A stretch of 19,206 nt of DNA from UBA4923 sp964486135 (GCA_964486135.1 CAZAKT010000028.1:1-19206), one strand, 5' to 3'; counted from the first letter of the stretch, positions 6,892 to 15,428 are shown. Made by a program: numbers and translations. The notes: generated by a model from the letters alone, not told the origin.

Positions 6892-7866
6892 TCACAATCC
6901 TCTCTTCCGGATTAGAGGCCTGCCTGCCAGCGCTTCCTGGCAGGGATCAAAGACTGAACCCGGGATGAAATTATGGGCGCAGGCCTCACAGGCCATGGCC
7001 GTCCCCGATTGGGGCTGGATTTCCAGAAGCTCCAGGGCGCCCTCCGCGCAGGAGACGATCATGCGCCGGCCCTCTATATGGAGTTGGCCGGCTACTCCCT
7101 CGATTTTTTCCCCATAGGGCCTGGCCCGATTCAACTTGTAGCGCTTGCCCTCCAGAAAGGCGAAGGCCCCCGGCCAGGGATTCATGGCCCGGATATGGTT
7201 GTGGACCTCCCGGGCGGTCTGGTTGAAATCGACTTCACCGTCTGCCTTGCGGAGGAGGCGGGTTATGCTGGCCTCTTCCTCCTGCTGGGGCCGGGGGGTC
7301 AGCCCTCCCTCCAGGAAGACTTCAAGGGAGTCCGCCAGGAGCTGGCCACCCAGATGGGCCAGGGCCTGGTTGAGTTCGCCCGCGTTGATCTCCCCGGAAA
7401 GGGGGAAGCTGGCCTGGGCCAGGACTGGGCCGGTATCAAGGCCCTCGTCCATAAGCATGAGGGTCACACCCGTCTCCTGGTCCCCTGCCAGGAGGGCCGC
7501 CTGGACGGGCGAGGCCCCGCGATAGCGGGGAAGAAGAGAAGCGTGGACATTGAGGCAACCCCGGGCGGGCAGGGCCAGGACAGCGGGCGGCAGGAGCTGG
7601 CCAAAGGCCGCCGTGATGATCAGGTCAGGCCCGATCCTTTCCAGGGCCTCCAGAAGTTTTGGGTCCTTGCCCCCTCGCGGTTTGATTGTTTCAATCCCTC
7701 TTTCCTCCCCCCACAGGGCCACCGGGGAGGGGGTCAGCTTCTGCCCCCGGCCACAGGGCCGGTCGGGCTGGGTAACCAGGAGGGCCGGCAGCCGGCCGGC
7801 GGCCTCCAGATGGTCCAGGACCAGGGTCGAAAAGTCCGGGGTTCCCATGAAGGCAGAGACGGTCAC
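6892..7866 (-). CDS. fmt: Methionyl-tRNA formyltransferase
   Basis: Formylates initiator Met-tRNA using 10-formyltetrahydrofolate, the step later reversed on proteins by Def. The catalytic residues are Asn106, His108 (NVHASLLPRYRGASPV) and Asp144 (MDEGLDTGP). The N-terminal Rossmann region has GTPDFS and VTQPDRPCGRGQ, and the C-terminal OB-like domain carries the NHIRAMNPWPGAF motif. At 324 residues it is of normal length. The start codon is GTG, overlapping the def TGA by 4 nt (GTGA), with GAGGGG upstream, so it is coupled to def. Identity is secure. Confidence 0.96.
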   Translation of the reverse strand: MTVSAFMGTPDFSTLVLDHLEAAGRLPALLVTQPDRPCGRGQKLTPSPVALWGEERGIETIKPRGGKDPKLLEALERIGPDLIITAAFGQLLPPAVLALPARGCLNVHASLLPRYRGASPVQAALLAGDQETGVTLMLMDEGLDTGPVLAQASFPLSGEINAGELNQALAHLGGQLLADSLEVFLEGGLTPRPQQEEEASITRLLRKADGEVDFNQTAREVHNHIRAMNPWPGAFAFLEGKRYKLNRARPYGEKIEGVAGQLHIEGRRMIVSCAEGALELLEIQPQSGTAMACEACAHNFIPGSVFDPCQEALAGRPLIRKRGL

Positions 7867-8399
7867 CGGTCAGTCCCCTCTTCCCCATCCTCATCTTCCA
7901 GGGGATCCTGGCCTTCCTCCTCCTGGCCCGGCAGTTCACTGTAGGCGCAGAGGGGGATCTGTGAATGGCGGCGGAAGAGGATGCCGTCCAGATGGTCCTT
8001 CTCGTGGCAGACACAGCGGGCGGCCAGGCCTTCCAGGGTCTTCTCGAAGGTCTCCCCCTCCCGGTCAAGGGCGCGGATGGTGACCGACAGAGGCCTTTTC
8101 ACGATGCCGAAAAGGCCAGGCAGGGAGAGGCAGCCCTCAGGCCCCTCCTGGTCCCCTTCACTTGCCAGGATTTCAGGGTTGACGAAGACAGAGGGCCCCT
8201 GGCCGTCATCCAGGTCCATGACAAAGACCCGCCTCAGTACACCGACTTGCGGGGCAGCCAGGCCGACACCATCGCCTTCATACATGGTTTCCAGCAGGTC
8301 GTCGATCAGTTCATTCAATCTTTTATCAAATTTTTTGACGGGCCGGGCCCGCTTGGTGAGCGCCGGATCGCCTTCCGTCAGGATTTCACGAAGCGCCAT
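7863..8399 (-). CDS. def: Peptide deformylase
   Basis: Metal hydrolase that removes the formyl group from new proteins. The three motifs are present: GVGLAAPQ (44-51), EGCLS with metal ligand Cys90 (88-92), and HEKDH (132-136) giving two His ligands and the catalytic Glu. The residue before HEKDH is Cys131, where most members have Gln. The C-terminus is an acidic, probably disordered tail from about 158 to 178. A strong GGAGG precedes the ATG. It is the classic partner of fmt and overlaps it by 4 nt. Confidence 0.96.
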   Translation of the reverse strand: MALREILTEGDPALTKRARPVKKFDKRLNELIDDLLETMYEGDGVGLAAPQVGVLRRVFVMDLDDGQGPSVFVNPEILASEGDQEGPEGCLSLPGLFGIVKRPLSVTIRALDREGETFEKTLEGLAARCVCHEKDHLDGILFRRHSQIPLCAYSELPGQEEEGQDPLEDEDGEEGTDR

Positions 8400-8435
8400 A
8401 CCTGGCCTCCTTCCTTTTATTAAAGTTTAGCATAA

Positions 8436-8488
8436 GCAGGCGGCCGGACGGCCTGCAGTGGCAGGCGGTACAGGCCGGACGGCCCGCC
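8436..8488 (-). repeat. tandem imperfect repeat forming two hairpins between priA and def
   Basis: Two copies of GCAGGCGG (8436-8443 and 8461-8468), each followed by GGCCGGACGGCC (8442-8453 and 8473-8484); the second copy has 6 extra bases in between. Each can fold: stem GCAGGC/GCCTGC (8436-8441 with 8451-8456) and stem GGCGG/CCGCC (8464-8468 with 8484-8488). In the mRNA they sit directly after the priA stop and before the def ribosome binding site. There is no real U-tract, so a simple terminator is unlikely; an mRNA-stabilising or attenuating role is possible. Confidence 0.6.
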
Positions 8489-8490
8489 CT

Positions 8491-10779
8491 CTAGAGGGTG
8501 GACCAGGGATCAATATCAATGGAAAAAGAGAGCTGGCCCCTCCGTTTGATCCGGTCCGCCGTGTAGAACATGAGCCGGGTCAGGAGCCGGAGGGAGGGAT
8601 CCCGGGCCAGGACCCGGAAGCGGTAACGATTCCTTATCCGGGCGATGGGCGAGGGGGCCGGTTCTGCCAGGACCGTCTCCTGGAAGTGGCCGGGGTGGCG
8701 GGCCAGGACGGCGGCGGCCAACCGGTGGAAGGCGACCGCGGCGGCTTCGGTCTCCTCCGGATCAAAGCCCCGGAATTCAGCCAGGCCCATATGGCCGTAG
8801 GGGAGGTAGCCCATCCGCTCCCTGAAGATGATCTCCTCCCTGAAGAAGGCCTCATAATCCTGGCGGGCGGCGGCCTTGATGACGAAGTGGTCCGGCTGGA
8901 CCGTCTGGATGACCACCTGGCCTTTTTTCAGGCCCCGGCCCGCCCGGCCGGCCGCCTGGGTCATGAGCTGGAAGGCCTGTTCCAGGGCCCGGTATTCGCC
9001 CGTGGCCAGGAGCTGGTCGGCTGAAAGCACGGCCGACAGGGTGACATTGGGAAAGTCATGGCCCTTGGCGATCATCTGGGTGCCGACCAGGATGTCGGCC
9101 TCCCCTGCCTCGAAGGCATCCAGGAGCTGGCGGTGGGAGAACCTGCCCCGGGTCGTATCCTGGTCCATCCGCAGGACCCTGGCCCCCGGGAAGCGGCTGG
9201 CCAGGGCCTCCTCGACCTGCTGGGTACCGGCCCCGACCGGGGCGATTTCCTCGCTGCCACATTCCGGGCAGAAGCCCGGTACCCGGCTGATCCTGTCACA
9301 GAGATGGCAGACCAGGCGGGCTGGGGGCTGGTCGGGCGCATAGGGGTTGATATGGCTGGTGAGGGCGATATCACAGGAGGGACAGCGCATCTGCCAGCCG
9401 CAGACCCGGCAGATCAGGGTCCGTGAAAAGCCCCGCCGGTTCAGGAGGATGATGGCCTGTTCACCCCGGCTGAGGCTCTCCTCCATAAGGGTCTGGAAAG
9501 GCCGGCTGAAGAGGGTCAGGTTGCCTGTGGCGTACTCCTGCCGCATATCCACGATCCGGACCCGGGCCAGGCCTTGGTCCCCGATCCGATCCGGTAGTCG
9601 GAGGAGGGAGGCTGTCCCCTCCTGGGCCCTCTGGAAACTGGTGACCTGGGGGGTGGCCGAGCCCAGGACCAGGACGGCCCCGTTCAGGAGGGCCCGCATG
9701 CGGGCCACATCCGGGGCGTAGTAGCGGGGCCTTTGTTCCGCCTTGTAGCTGGATTCCTGTTCCTCGTCGACCACGATCAGGCCCAGCTTCCTGAGGGGGG
9801 CGAAGACAGCCGAACGGGCGCCGACAACGATGGGGATCTCCTGGGCCAGGACCCGCTGCCAGGTCGCGTAGCGTTCAGAGGGGGTCAGCCGGCTGTGGAG
9901 GATGGCCACCTCTTCGCCGAAACGGGCGGTCAGGCGGCGGGTCATCTGGGGGGTCAGGGCTATCTCGGGGACCAGGATCAGGACCTGCCGGCCCTTCTCG
10001 AGTACCGACCGGGCCGCCCGCAGATAGACCTCGGTTTTGCCACTACCCGTAATACCAAAAAGCAGGAGCTCCTTCAGGGTCCCGACTTCCGCCTCCTCAA
10101 CAGCCTCCCGGATGGCCCCAACTGCCTGGATCTGGTCCGGGGTCAGCTGGGGGACAAGGTCGGGCGGCGAGGCTTGGGACTCCGGCGGGAGGGGGCGTTC
10201 CAGCTTCTGTCGGAAGAGCTCCAGGATCCCCTTTTTGGCCAGGGTCTGGATGACGCTCTGGGAGACGCCGGCTGCCTGGCGGATCTCAGTGCAGGGGACC
10301 TGTTCGTGCTCCAGGAGCAACTCGATGACCCGGACCTGCTTCATGGACCGGAGGCCGTCCGAATCCAGCAGGTCCAGGGCCTCCTCCCTGTCGAGGAGGC
10401 GGGCCGCCTGGACGGACCGGTCCTTGACGGCCAGGACGGCCGGCGGGACCATGGTATTCAGGATATCACCCAGAGAGGCATAGTAGCGCCGTCGCATTTC
10501 GGTAGCCAGGGTGAGCTGTTCCCCGGTGAGGACAGGGTCCGGGGAGAGGAGGCTGTCAATCGCACGGATGGATTCCTCCGGCAGGCCCTGGGGCGGTGAA
10601 TCGGTCAATTCAAAAACGAAGGCCTTGACCGGCTTCTTCTGGGAAGCGAAGGGGACCAGGACAGCATGCCCGGGCCCGACCCGGCCCGCCAGCTCCGGGG
10701 GGATCCGGTAGGTCCAGGCCTGATCGATGGCCCGGGGGACATCCGCGAGGACGACTTTGGCGTATAAGCTCATGGCCAC
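8491..10779 (-). CDS. priA: Primosomal protein N' (replication restart helicase PriA)
   Basis: 3'-5' superfamily 2 DNA helicase that binds stalled forks and reloads the replicative helicase. The N-terminal DNA-binding domain starts at about residue 5 (YAKVVLADVPRAIDQAW). Walker A is GITGSGKT (242-249), motif V GTQMIAKGHDFPNV (566-579) and motif VI QAAGRAGRG (608-616). Eight zinc-binding cysteines are C457, C460, C466, C469, C491, C494, C504 and C507. The Walker B box reads DEEQ (338-341) instead of the usual DEEH. The longest start is a GTG at 10779; an ATG at 10773 (two codons later) is equally possible. ispG ends 10 nt upstream. Confidence 0.95.
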   Translation of the reverse strand: MAMSLYAKVVLADVPRAIDQAWTYRIPPELAGRVGPGHAVLVPFASQKKPVKAFVFELTDSPPQGLPEESIRAIDSLLSPDPVLTGEQLTLATEMRRRYYASLGDILNTMVPPAVLAVKDRSVQAARLLDREEALDLLDSDGLRSMKQVRVIELLLEHEQVPCTEIRQAAGVSQSVIQTLAKKGILELFRQKLERPLPPESQASPPDLVPQLTPDQIQAVGAIREAVEEAEVGTLKELLLFGITGSGKTEVYLRAARSVLEKGRQVLILVPEIALTPQMTRRLTARFGEEVAILHSRLTPSERYATWQRVLAQEIPIVVGARSAVFAPLRKLGLIVVDEEQESSYKAEQRPRYYAPDVARMRALLNGAVLVLGSATPQVTSFQRAQEGTASLLRLPDRIGDQGLARVRIVDMRQEYATGNLTLFSRPFQTLMEESLSRGEQAIILLNRRGFSRTLICRVCGWQMRCPSCDIALTSHINPYAPDQPPARLVCHLCDRISRVPGFCPECGSEEIAPVGAGTQQVEEALASRFPGARVLRMDQDTTRGRFSHRQLLDAFEAGEADILVGTQMIAKGHDFPNVTLSAVLSADQLLATGEYRALEQAFQLMTQAAGRAGRGLKKGQVVIQTVQPDHFVIKAAARQDYEAFFREEIIFRERMGYLPYGHMGLAEFRGFDPEETEAAAVAFHRLAAAVLARHPGHFQETVLAEPAPSPIARIRNRYRFRVLARDPSLRLLTRLMFYTADRIKRRGQLSFSIDIDPWSTL

Positions 10780-10789
10780 CCCAGCCTGC

Positions 10790-11893
10790 CTAGGGGCTAT
10801 CCCCGTCCGGGCCGGCCTCTTTCCTCATGGCCTCCGCCAGGGACTCCACCTCAGCCATCAAGGCCTCCACCGCCCGGTCAGCCCTGACCTTGCTGATGAT
10901 CTCCCCCTTCTTGAAGAGGATGAAGGAGTCCTTGCCCCCCGCGATCCCGACATCGGCCTCGCGGGCCTCACCCGGCCCGTTGACCACGCAGCCCATAACG
11001 GCGACCCGGATCGGGACCTCGATGCTGGCCAGCCGGTCCTCAACCTCCCGGGCCAGGGCCAGGAGGGGCACCTCCGTCCGGCCGCAGCTGGGACAGCTGA
11101 TCAGGGTGGCCCCCCGCTGACGGAGCTCCAGGGCCTTCAGGATGGCGTAGGCCGCCCGTACCTCCTCGACCGGGTCGGCCGTAAGGGAGACCCGGATGGT
11201 ATCCCCTATCCCGTCAGCCAGGAGGGCGCCCAGGCCTACGGAGGACCGGATGATCCCCTCATAGGGGGTTCCCGCCTCCGTCACCCCCAGGTGGAGGGGA
11301 TAGTCACAGGCCCCGGCCAGCTGCCGGTAGGTCTCAATCATAAGCTTGGGCGAGGAGGCCTTGGCGGAAAGGACGATATCGTGAAAATCAAGGACCTCCA
11401 GCTGGCGGCAGGCCGCCAGCGCCGCATCCGCCAGGGCCTCGGCCGTGACCCCGCCGTAGGCTTTCGTCTCCCGGGGATCCAGGGAACCGGCGTTGATCCC
11501 GACCCGGATGGGGATGACCCGCTGACGGGCCGCCTCCGCCGTCAGGCGGAGTCCTTCCTTGTCCCGCATATTGCCCGGATTGATCCGGATCTTGTGGACA
11601 CCCGACCTTATGGCCGAGATGGCCAGCCGGTAGTCAAAATGGATGTCGGCGACCACAGGCAGGGGCGAATGACCACAGATCTGACGGAGGGCCTGGGCCG
11701 CCTCCGCGTCCGGAACGGCCAGGCGGACCAGCTCGCAGCCGGCCTCTTCCAACTGGGCGATCTGGGCCAGGGTCGCCTTGGGATCCCTGGTATCCGTCGT
11801 GCACATGGACTGGACGGAAACAGGGGCCCCGCCGCCTATGGCGATGTGGCCGACCTGGACCTGGCGTGTTTTGTCCCTTGTCCCCCTGGTCAT
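10790..11893 (-). CDS. ispG: 4-hydroxy-3-methylbut-2-enyl diphosphate synthase (IspG/GcpE)
   Basis: Iron-sulfur enzyme of the MEP isoprenoid pathway, converting MEcPP to HMBPP. The N-terminal barrel shows VSVQSMCTTDTRD and NPGNM. The C-terminal cluster domain has SCPSCGRTE (Cys267, Cys270), GCVVNGPGE (Cys302) and Glu309, the [4Fe-4S] ligands, numbered from the chosen start. The frame extends to a TTG at 11902, but the ATG at 11893 lies 2 nt after the rseP stop and is preferred, giving 367 residues. Neither start has a strong ribosome binding site, so coupling to rseP is likely. Dxr, another enzyme of the pathway, is two genes upstream. Confidence 0.95.
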   Translation of the reverse strand: MTRGTRDKTRQVQVGHIAIGGGAPVSVQSMCTTDTRDPKATLAQIAQLEEAGCELVRLAVPDAEAAQALRQICGHSPLPVVADIHFDYRLAISAIRSGVHKIRINPGNMRDKEGLRLTAEAARQRVIPIRVGINAGSLDPRETKAYGGVTAEALADAALAACRQLEVLDFHDIVLSAKASSPKLMIETYRQLAGACDYPLHLGVTEAGTPYEGIIRSSVGLGALLADGIGDTIRVSLTADPVEEVRAAYAILKALELRQRGATLISCPSCGRTEVPLLALAREVEDRLASIEVPIRVAVMGCVVNGPGEAREADVGIAGGKDSFILFKKGEIISKVRADRAVEALMAEVESLAEAMRKEAGPDGDSP

Positions 11894-11895
11894 GG

Positions 11896-13215
11896 CTACC
11901 AACCAAAGAGCCGGGCCAGATCAAGGCCGATGATCATAAAGCCCAGGATCATGAAAATGATGAGACCTACCGTGGCGGTCACCGATTTGAAGCGGGGGGA
12001 AAGCGGCTTCCCTCTTATGGCCTCAACCCCCAAAAGCAGGAGGTGGTTGCCGTCCAGGGGGGGGATGGGCAGGAGGTTGGTAAAACCGATGGCGACTGAA
12101 AGGAGACCGAGCAGGGTGGCCAGATTGGCCAGGCTGTCACCCAGTGACTTGCTCTGGGTCACCGTGTCGGTTGCCAGTGAAACGATGCCGATGGGACCCG
12201 CCAGGCTGTCCCGGACCCCGATCTGGCCGGCGAAGAGCATGCCAAAGCCCCTGATGGTCGAGCGGAAGACCGAATAGGGGTAGATCAGGCCCTGGCTCAG
12301 GATATCCACCGGTTTTTTTGACAGGGTCAAAACCAGGCCCAGGGGGAGATCCACCTCCAGCATGGTGGGCGTGACCTCCAGGGTCAGTTCCTGGCCCTGA
12401 CGGATCAGCTGGCAACTCAGGGGCTTGCCCTCCGAGGCCCCGATCAGGGCCGTAATCTCCTCCGTATTGCCAAAGGGGATGCCCTCAATGGCCAGGATCT
12501 GGTCATCCGGCAGGAGGCCCGCCTCCCCCTGACCGGCCGGGGCCGACTGGATGATGTAGCGGCCGTCCTCCATCTCCGAATAGGTAATCCCCAGCATGGG
12601 GCGGGCCGGCGCTTTTTGAGGTGCCAGGGAGAGCTGGTGCCTGGTCCCGTCCTGCGCGCGGTAGCTGATCTCCCAAGGCTCCTCATCCTTCCGGCTCATC
12701 TCAGCCATGGTCAGGTCCAGGGTGGTCGAGATCCGCATCCCGTTGAGCGAGGTGATGGTATCCCCGGGCTCAATGGCTGTTGAGGCCAGGAGGGTGCCGG
12801 GGTCCACCCGGCCGACATCCGGGACGACCACTCCCCGGAAACTGAAGAGGAGGATGAAGACGATCAGGGCGGTCAAAAAGTTGAGGACCGGCCCCATGGC
12901 GATGACCAGGGCCCGCTGCCATTTGGGCTTATTGTCAAAGAGGTCCGGGTCCTCCGGGTCAAAGTCGCTGGCCTTCCCCTGCCCTTCAAGCTCCGAGTCC
13001 ATGCCGGTGAAGCTGACTGAGGCCCCGAAGGGCAGCATCTTGATGTTGTAACGGATGCCCTTTCTTTCGCGCTCAAAGAGGACCGGCCCCATGAAGATGG
13101 AGAATTGGTCGATCTTGAAGCGGAAGAAGCGGCCGGCCAGGAAGTGGCCGAGTTCATGAATAAGCATGATCAGTCCCAGGATCAGGATCCCGGACAGAAT
13201 TCCAAGCGCTGTCAT
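11896..13215 (-). CDS. rseP: RseP/RasP site-2 intramembrane zinc metalloprotease
   Basis: Membrane protease that cuts anti-sigma factors and leftover signal peptides within the bilayer. The active-site motif HELGH is at 20-24 in the first helix, and the third zinc ligand lies in NLLPIPPLDG (380-389, Asp388). Two PDZ-like segments lie between helices, at about 120-185 and 187-275; Bacillus RasP has a single one. The last helix is about 416-432. At 439 residues it is a normal length. The ATG has AGGAG 6 nt upstream. It sits between dxr and ispG, as in many Clostridia; the target anti-sigma factor cannot be read from here. Confidence 0.95.
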   Translation of the reverse strand: MTALGILSGILILGLIMLIHELGHFLAGRFFRFKIDQFSIFMGPVLFERERKGIRYNIKMLPFGASVSFTGMDSELEGQGKASDFDPEDPDLFDNKPKWQRALVIAMGPVLNFLTALIVFILLFSFRGVVVPDVGRVDPGTLLASTAIEPGDTITSLNGMRISTTLDLTMAEMSRKDEEPWEISYRAQDGTRHQLSLAPQKAPARPMLGITYSEMEDGRYIIQSAPAGQGEAGLLPDDQILAIEGIPFGNTEEITALIGASEGKPLSCQLIRQGQELTLEVTPTMLEVDLPLGLVLTLSKKPVDILSQGLIYPYSVFRSTIRGFGMLFAGQIGVRDSLAGPIGIVSLATDTVTQSKSLGDSLANLATLLGLLSVAIGFTNLLPIPPLDGNHLLLLGVEAIRGKPLSPRFKSVTATVGLIIFMILGFMIIGLDLARLFGW

Positions 13216-13259
13216 AAGTACTCCTGTTTGTTCAATTGACTCCTGTCCCGGCCCCTCCG

Positions 13260-14501
13260 TCAGGAGACATCCGCCTCCATGGCGTAGTCCAGGACACGCA
13301 GGTGTGCGCTCATCATATCATCAAAGGATGACGTCTTTATGGCGGACAGTTGGCTGAAATGGTCCAGACTCCGTTCGATCAGCTCGTAGATGGCGGTAAA
13401 GGCGATCCGGCCCGCCAGGAAACGGGAGACCGCCGCCTCGTTGGCCGCGTTCAGGACCAGGGGGAGGAGGCCGCCCTGGTCGAAGGCCTGCCGGGCCATA
13501 CCGAGGGCGGGAAAGACATCCTCCCGGACCGCCTCGAAGGTCCATCCGGCCTTCCCGCCGGCCAGGATGTCAAAGGGGGCGGCCCCTCCCCTGTCCGATC
13601 TCTCGGGGAAACTCAGGGCAAAGCGGATGGGAAGGGTCATATCGGGATCGCCCAGCTGGGCCAGGAGGGCCCCGTCCTTGAATTCAACCAGGGAATGGAC
13701 CAGGCTCTGCCTGTGGACGACCACCTCAATGGCAGGCTGGTCCAGGTCAAAGAGATGGCAGCCCTCGATGACCTCAAAGGCCTTGTTCATGAGGGTGGCC
13801 GAGTCGATGGTGATCTTGCCCCCCATGGACCAGGTGGGGTGTTGCAGGGCCTGGGCCACCGTCACCCCGGCCAATTCCTCCCGGGCCTTGGCGTGGAAGG
13901 GGCCGCCCGAACAGGTCAGGATCAGGCGTTTGGCGCTGTCCGGCGGGGCGGCCAGGAGGCACTGCCAGATGGCGGAGTGTTCACTGTCAACGGGCAGGAT
14001 CCAGGCCCCGGATTCCAGGGCCCGCCGCTTGACCTCCCCGCCCGCGACCACCAGGCTCTCCTTGTTGGCCAGGGCGATCTTCTTCCCGGCCGAGGCGGCG
14101 GCCAGGACGGGCTCCAGGCCGGCGAAGCCGGTGATGGCCGCCACAACCGTGTCGGCCTCCGGCCAGCGGGCGGCCAGGACAGCGGCCTCCGGCCCCTCCC
14201 CGATCTCCGGCCAGGCGGTCTTCTCCAGCCCATCCTCCAGGAGGGCGATCAGGCTGGCCCTTGTCTGGCCATCCTGGACACTGACAAAGGCGGGCCGGAA
14301 GGCCAGGATCTGGCGGAAGAGCTCCCCACTCTTCCGGCCGGCCGCCAGGGCGGCGACCTGGTAGCCCTCCTCCCGGGCCACAGCCAGGGTCTGGCGGCCA
14401 ATTGAACCGGTCGACCCCAGTACGGACAAGGACCGGGTGGCCGGGACCGGCGCGCCAAGCGAGGCCGGTACCGTCTCAGTCGGTTGGCGGTCCGCCGGCA
14501 T
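13260..14501 (-). CDS. dxr: 1-deoxy-D-xylulose-5-phosphate reductoisomerase
   Basis: NADPH-dependent enzyme of the second step of the MEP pathway, from DXP to MEP. The NADPH site is GSTGSIG (29-35). ALANKESLV (143-151), PVDSEHSA (170-177), the SGGPF loop (198-202), HPTWSMGGKIT (221-231) and NKAFEVIEG (239-247) are all present, with likely metal ligands Asp172, Glu174 and Glu243. About 22 residues precede the normal N-terminus; the ATG is 4 nt after the cdsA stop without a clear ribosome binding site, so either the extension is real or a later non-ATG start is used. Overall 413 residues, slightly longer than usual. Confidence 0.95.
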   Translation of the reverse strand: MPADRQPTETVPASLGAPVPATRSLSVLGSTGSIGRQTLAVAREEGYQVAALAAGRKSGELFRQILAFRPAFVSVQDGQTRASLIALLEDGLEKTAWPEIGEGPEAAVLAARWPEADTVVAAITGFAGLEPVLAAASAGKKIALANKESLVVAGGEVKRRALESGAWILPVDSEHSAIWQCLLAAPPDSAKRLILTCSGGPFHAKAREELAGVTVAQALQHPTWSMGGKITIDSATLMNKAFEVIEGCHLFDLDQPAIEVVVHRQSLVHSLVEFKDGALLAQLGDPDMTLPIRFALSFPERSDRGGAAPFDILAGGKAGWTFEAVREDVFPALGMARQAFDQGGLLPLVLNAANEAAVSRFLAGRIAFTAIYELIERSLDHFSQLSAIKTSSFDDMMSAHLRVLDYAMEADVS

Positions 14502-14505
14502 GGCC

Positions 14506-15426
14506 CTAGAGGATCAGGCCCGCCAGGAGGGCGATCAGGAGCATGGTGGGCAAACTGGCGAAGATGCTGTCAAAACGGTCGGAAATACCGCCGTGGCCCG
14601 GCAGGAGGCTCCCGAAGTCCTTGATGCCGCACCATCTTTTGACGGCCGAGTTTTTGAGGTCACCAAAGGAGGCGGCCAGGGACATGACCAGGGCCGCGAC
14701 AAGGGCCAGGGCCAGGGAAATCCCCTTGCTATAGCCGGAGGGTCCGCCGATCAGGGGGGGAAAGTAAAGGAGGAAGAGGGCGGCCGTCCCCAGGATACCC
14801 CCGACCAGGCCCTCCCAGGTCTTGTTGGGGCTGAGGGCCGGGGCCAGGCGGAGGCGGCCCAGGAAGCGGCCGGCGAAGTAGGCGCAGGTATCGGATACCC
14901 AGGCTGCCAGGATGGCCAGGACCAGCCAACGCCAGCCAAAACGACAGCCGTAGAGGAGGGCGATGGTGGAGGCCAGGGGCAGGGATGAGGAGAGGATGAT
15001 GGCCGCCTCGGCCACGGTCTGGGGCAACGTGTCCGTTCCCGTCCGCCAGACCCGGAAGAGGCTGGCCGCGGGCAGGACCAGGAAGAGGATGAGGGCATAG
15101 TAGCCCAGGATCCGGGGGGCCACCACCGTGTTGACGCTGGGGTCGATGCTGGCGGTGAGACCCCGCAGGAGGGTCCCCTTCAGGATCCCGCCCAGGGCAG
15201 TCAAACCGAGTAGGACCGAGAGGATGGCGACAGACAGGACCGAGAGCCCGGGCATACGGAGCCTGACAGCCTGGCTCTTTTCAAAAGCGCTCATAAAGAC
15301 GACGGCCATCATAAGGAGGATGGGGATCAGGGGGACCCAGAGTCCGGGAAGGATAAAAATCACCATGACGCCCACATAGGCGGCGGCGGTAATGACACGG
15401 GTGGTCAGTTCTTTGTTACTTAACAT
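14506..15426 (-). CDS. cdsA: Phosphatidate cytidylyltransferase
   Basis: Integral membrane enzyme making CDP-diacylglycerol from phosphatidic acid and CTP, the precursor of all major phospholipids. The family signature runs from 260 to 286: SAVKR, then IKDFGSLLPGHGG and SDRFD. Upstream are SDTCAYFAGRFLGR and SPNKTWEG, also typical. Many hydrophobic helices cover the rest of its 306 residues. The ATG has AGGAG upstream and lies 2 nt after the uppS stop. The order uppS-cdsA-dxr-rseP is standard. Confidence 0.95.
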   Translation of the reverse strand: MLSNKELTTRVITAAAYVGVMVIFILPGLWVPLIPILLMMAVVFMSAFEKSQAVRLRMPGLSVLSVAILSVLLGLTALGGILKGTLLRGLTASIDPSVNTVVAPRILGYYALILFLVLPAASLFRVWRTGTDTLPQTVAEAAIILSSSLPLASTIALLYGCRFGWRWLVLAILAAWVSDTCAYFAGRFLGRLRLAPALSPNKTWEGLVGGILGTAALFLLYFPPLIGGPSGYSKGISLALALVAALVMSLAASFGDLKNSAVKRWCGIKDFGSLLPGHGGISDRFDSIFASLPTMLLIALLAGLIL

Positions 15427-15428
15427 CT

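Noticed and set aside
11893..11902. TTG start for ispG, three codons upstream of the ATG
   Set aside because: Would overlap the end of rseP and has no ribosome binding site; the ATG lies 2 nt after the rseP stop.
10727..12277. Long plus-strand open frame of 516 codons antisense to ispG and rseP
   Set aside because: Gly/Pro/Asp/Arg-rich shadow of GC-rich genes, with no family motif and no ribosome binding site; both opposite genes are certain.
13350..14405. Plus-strand open frame of 351 codons opposite dxr, with similar ones at 219-1058, 6973-7944 and 9733-10599
   Set aside because: Same composition artefact; the minus-strand genes carry complete catalytic motifs over the same bases.
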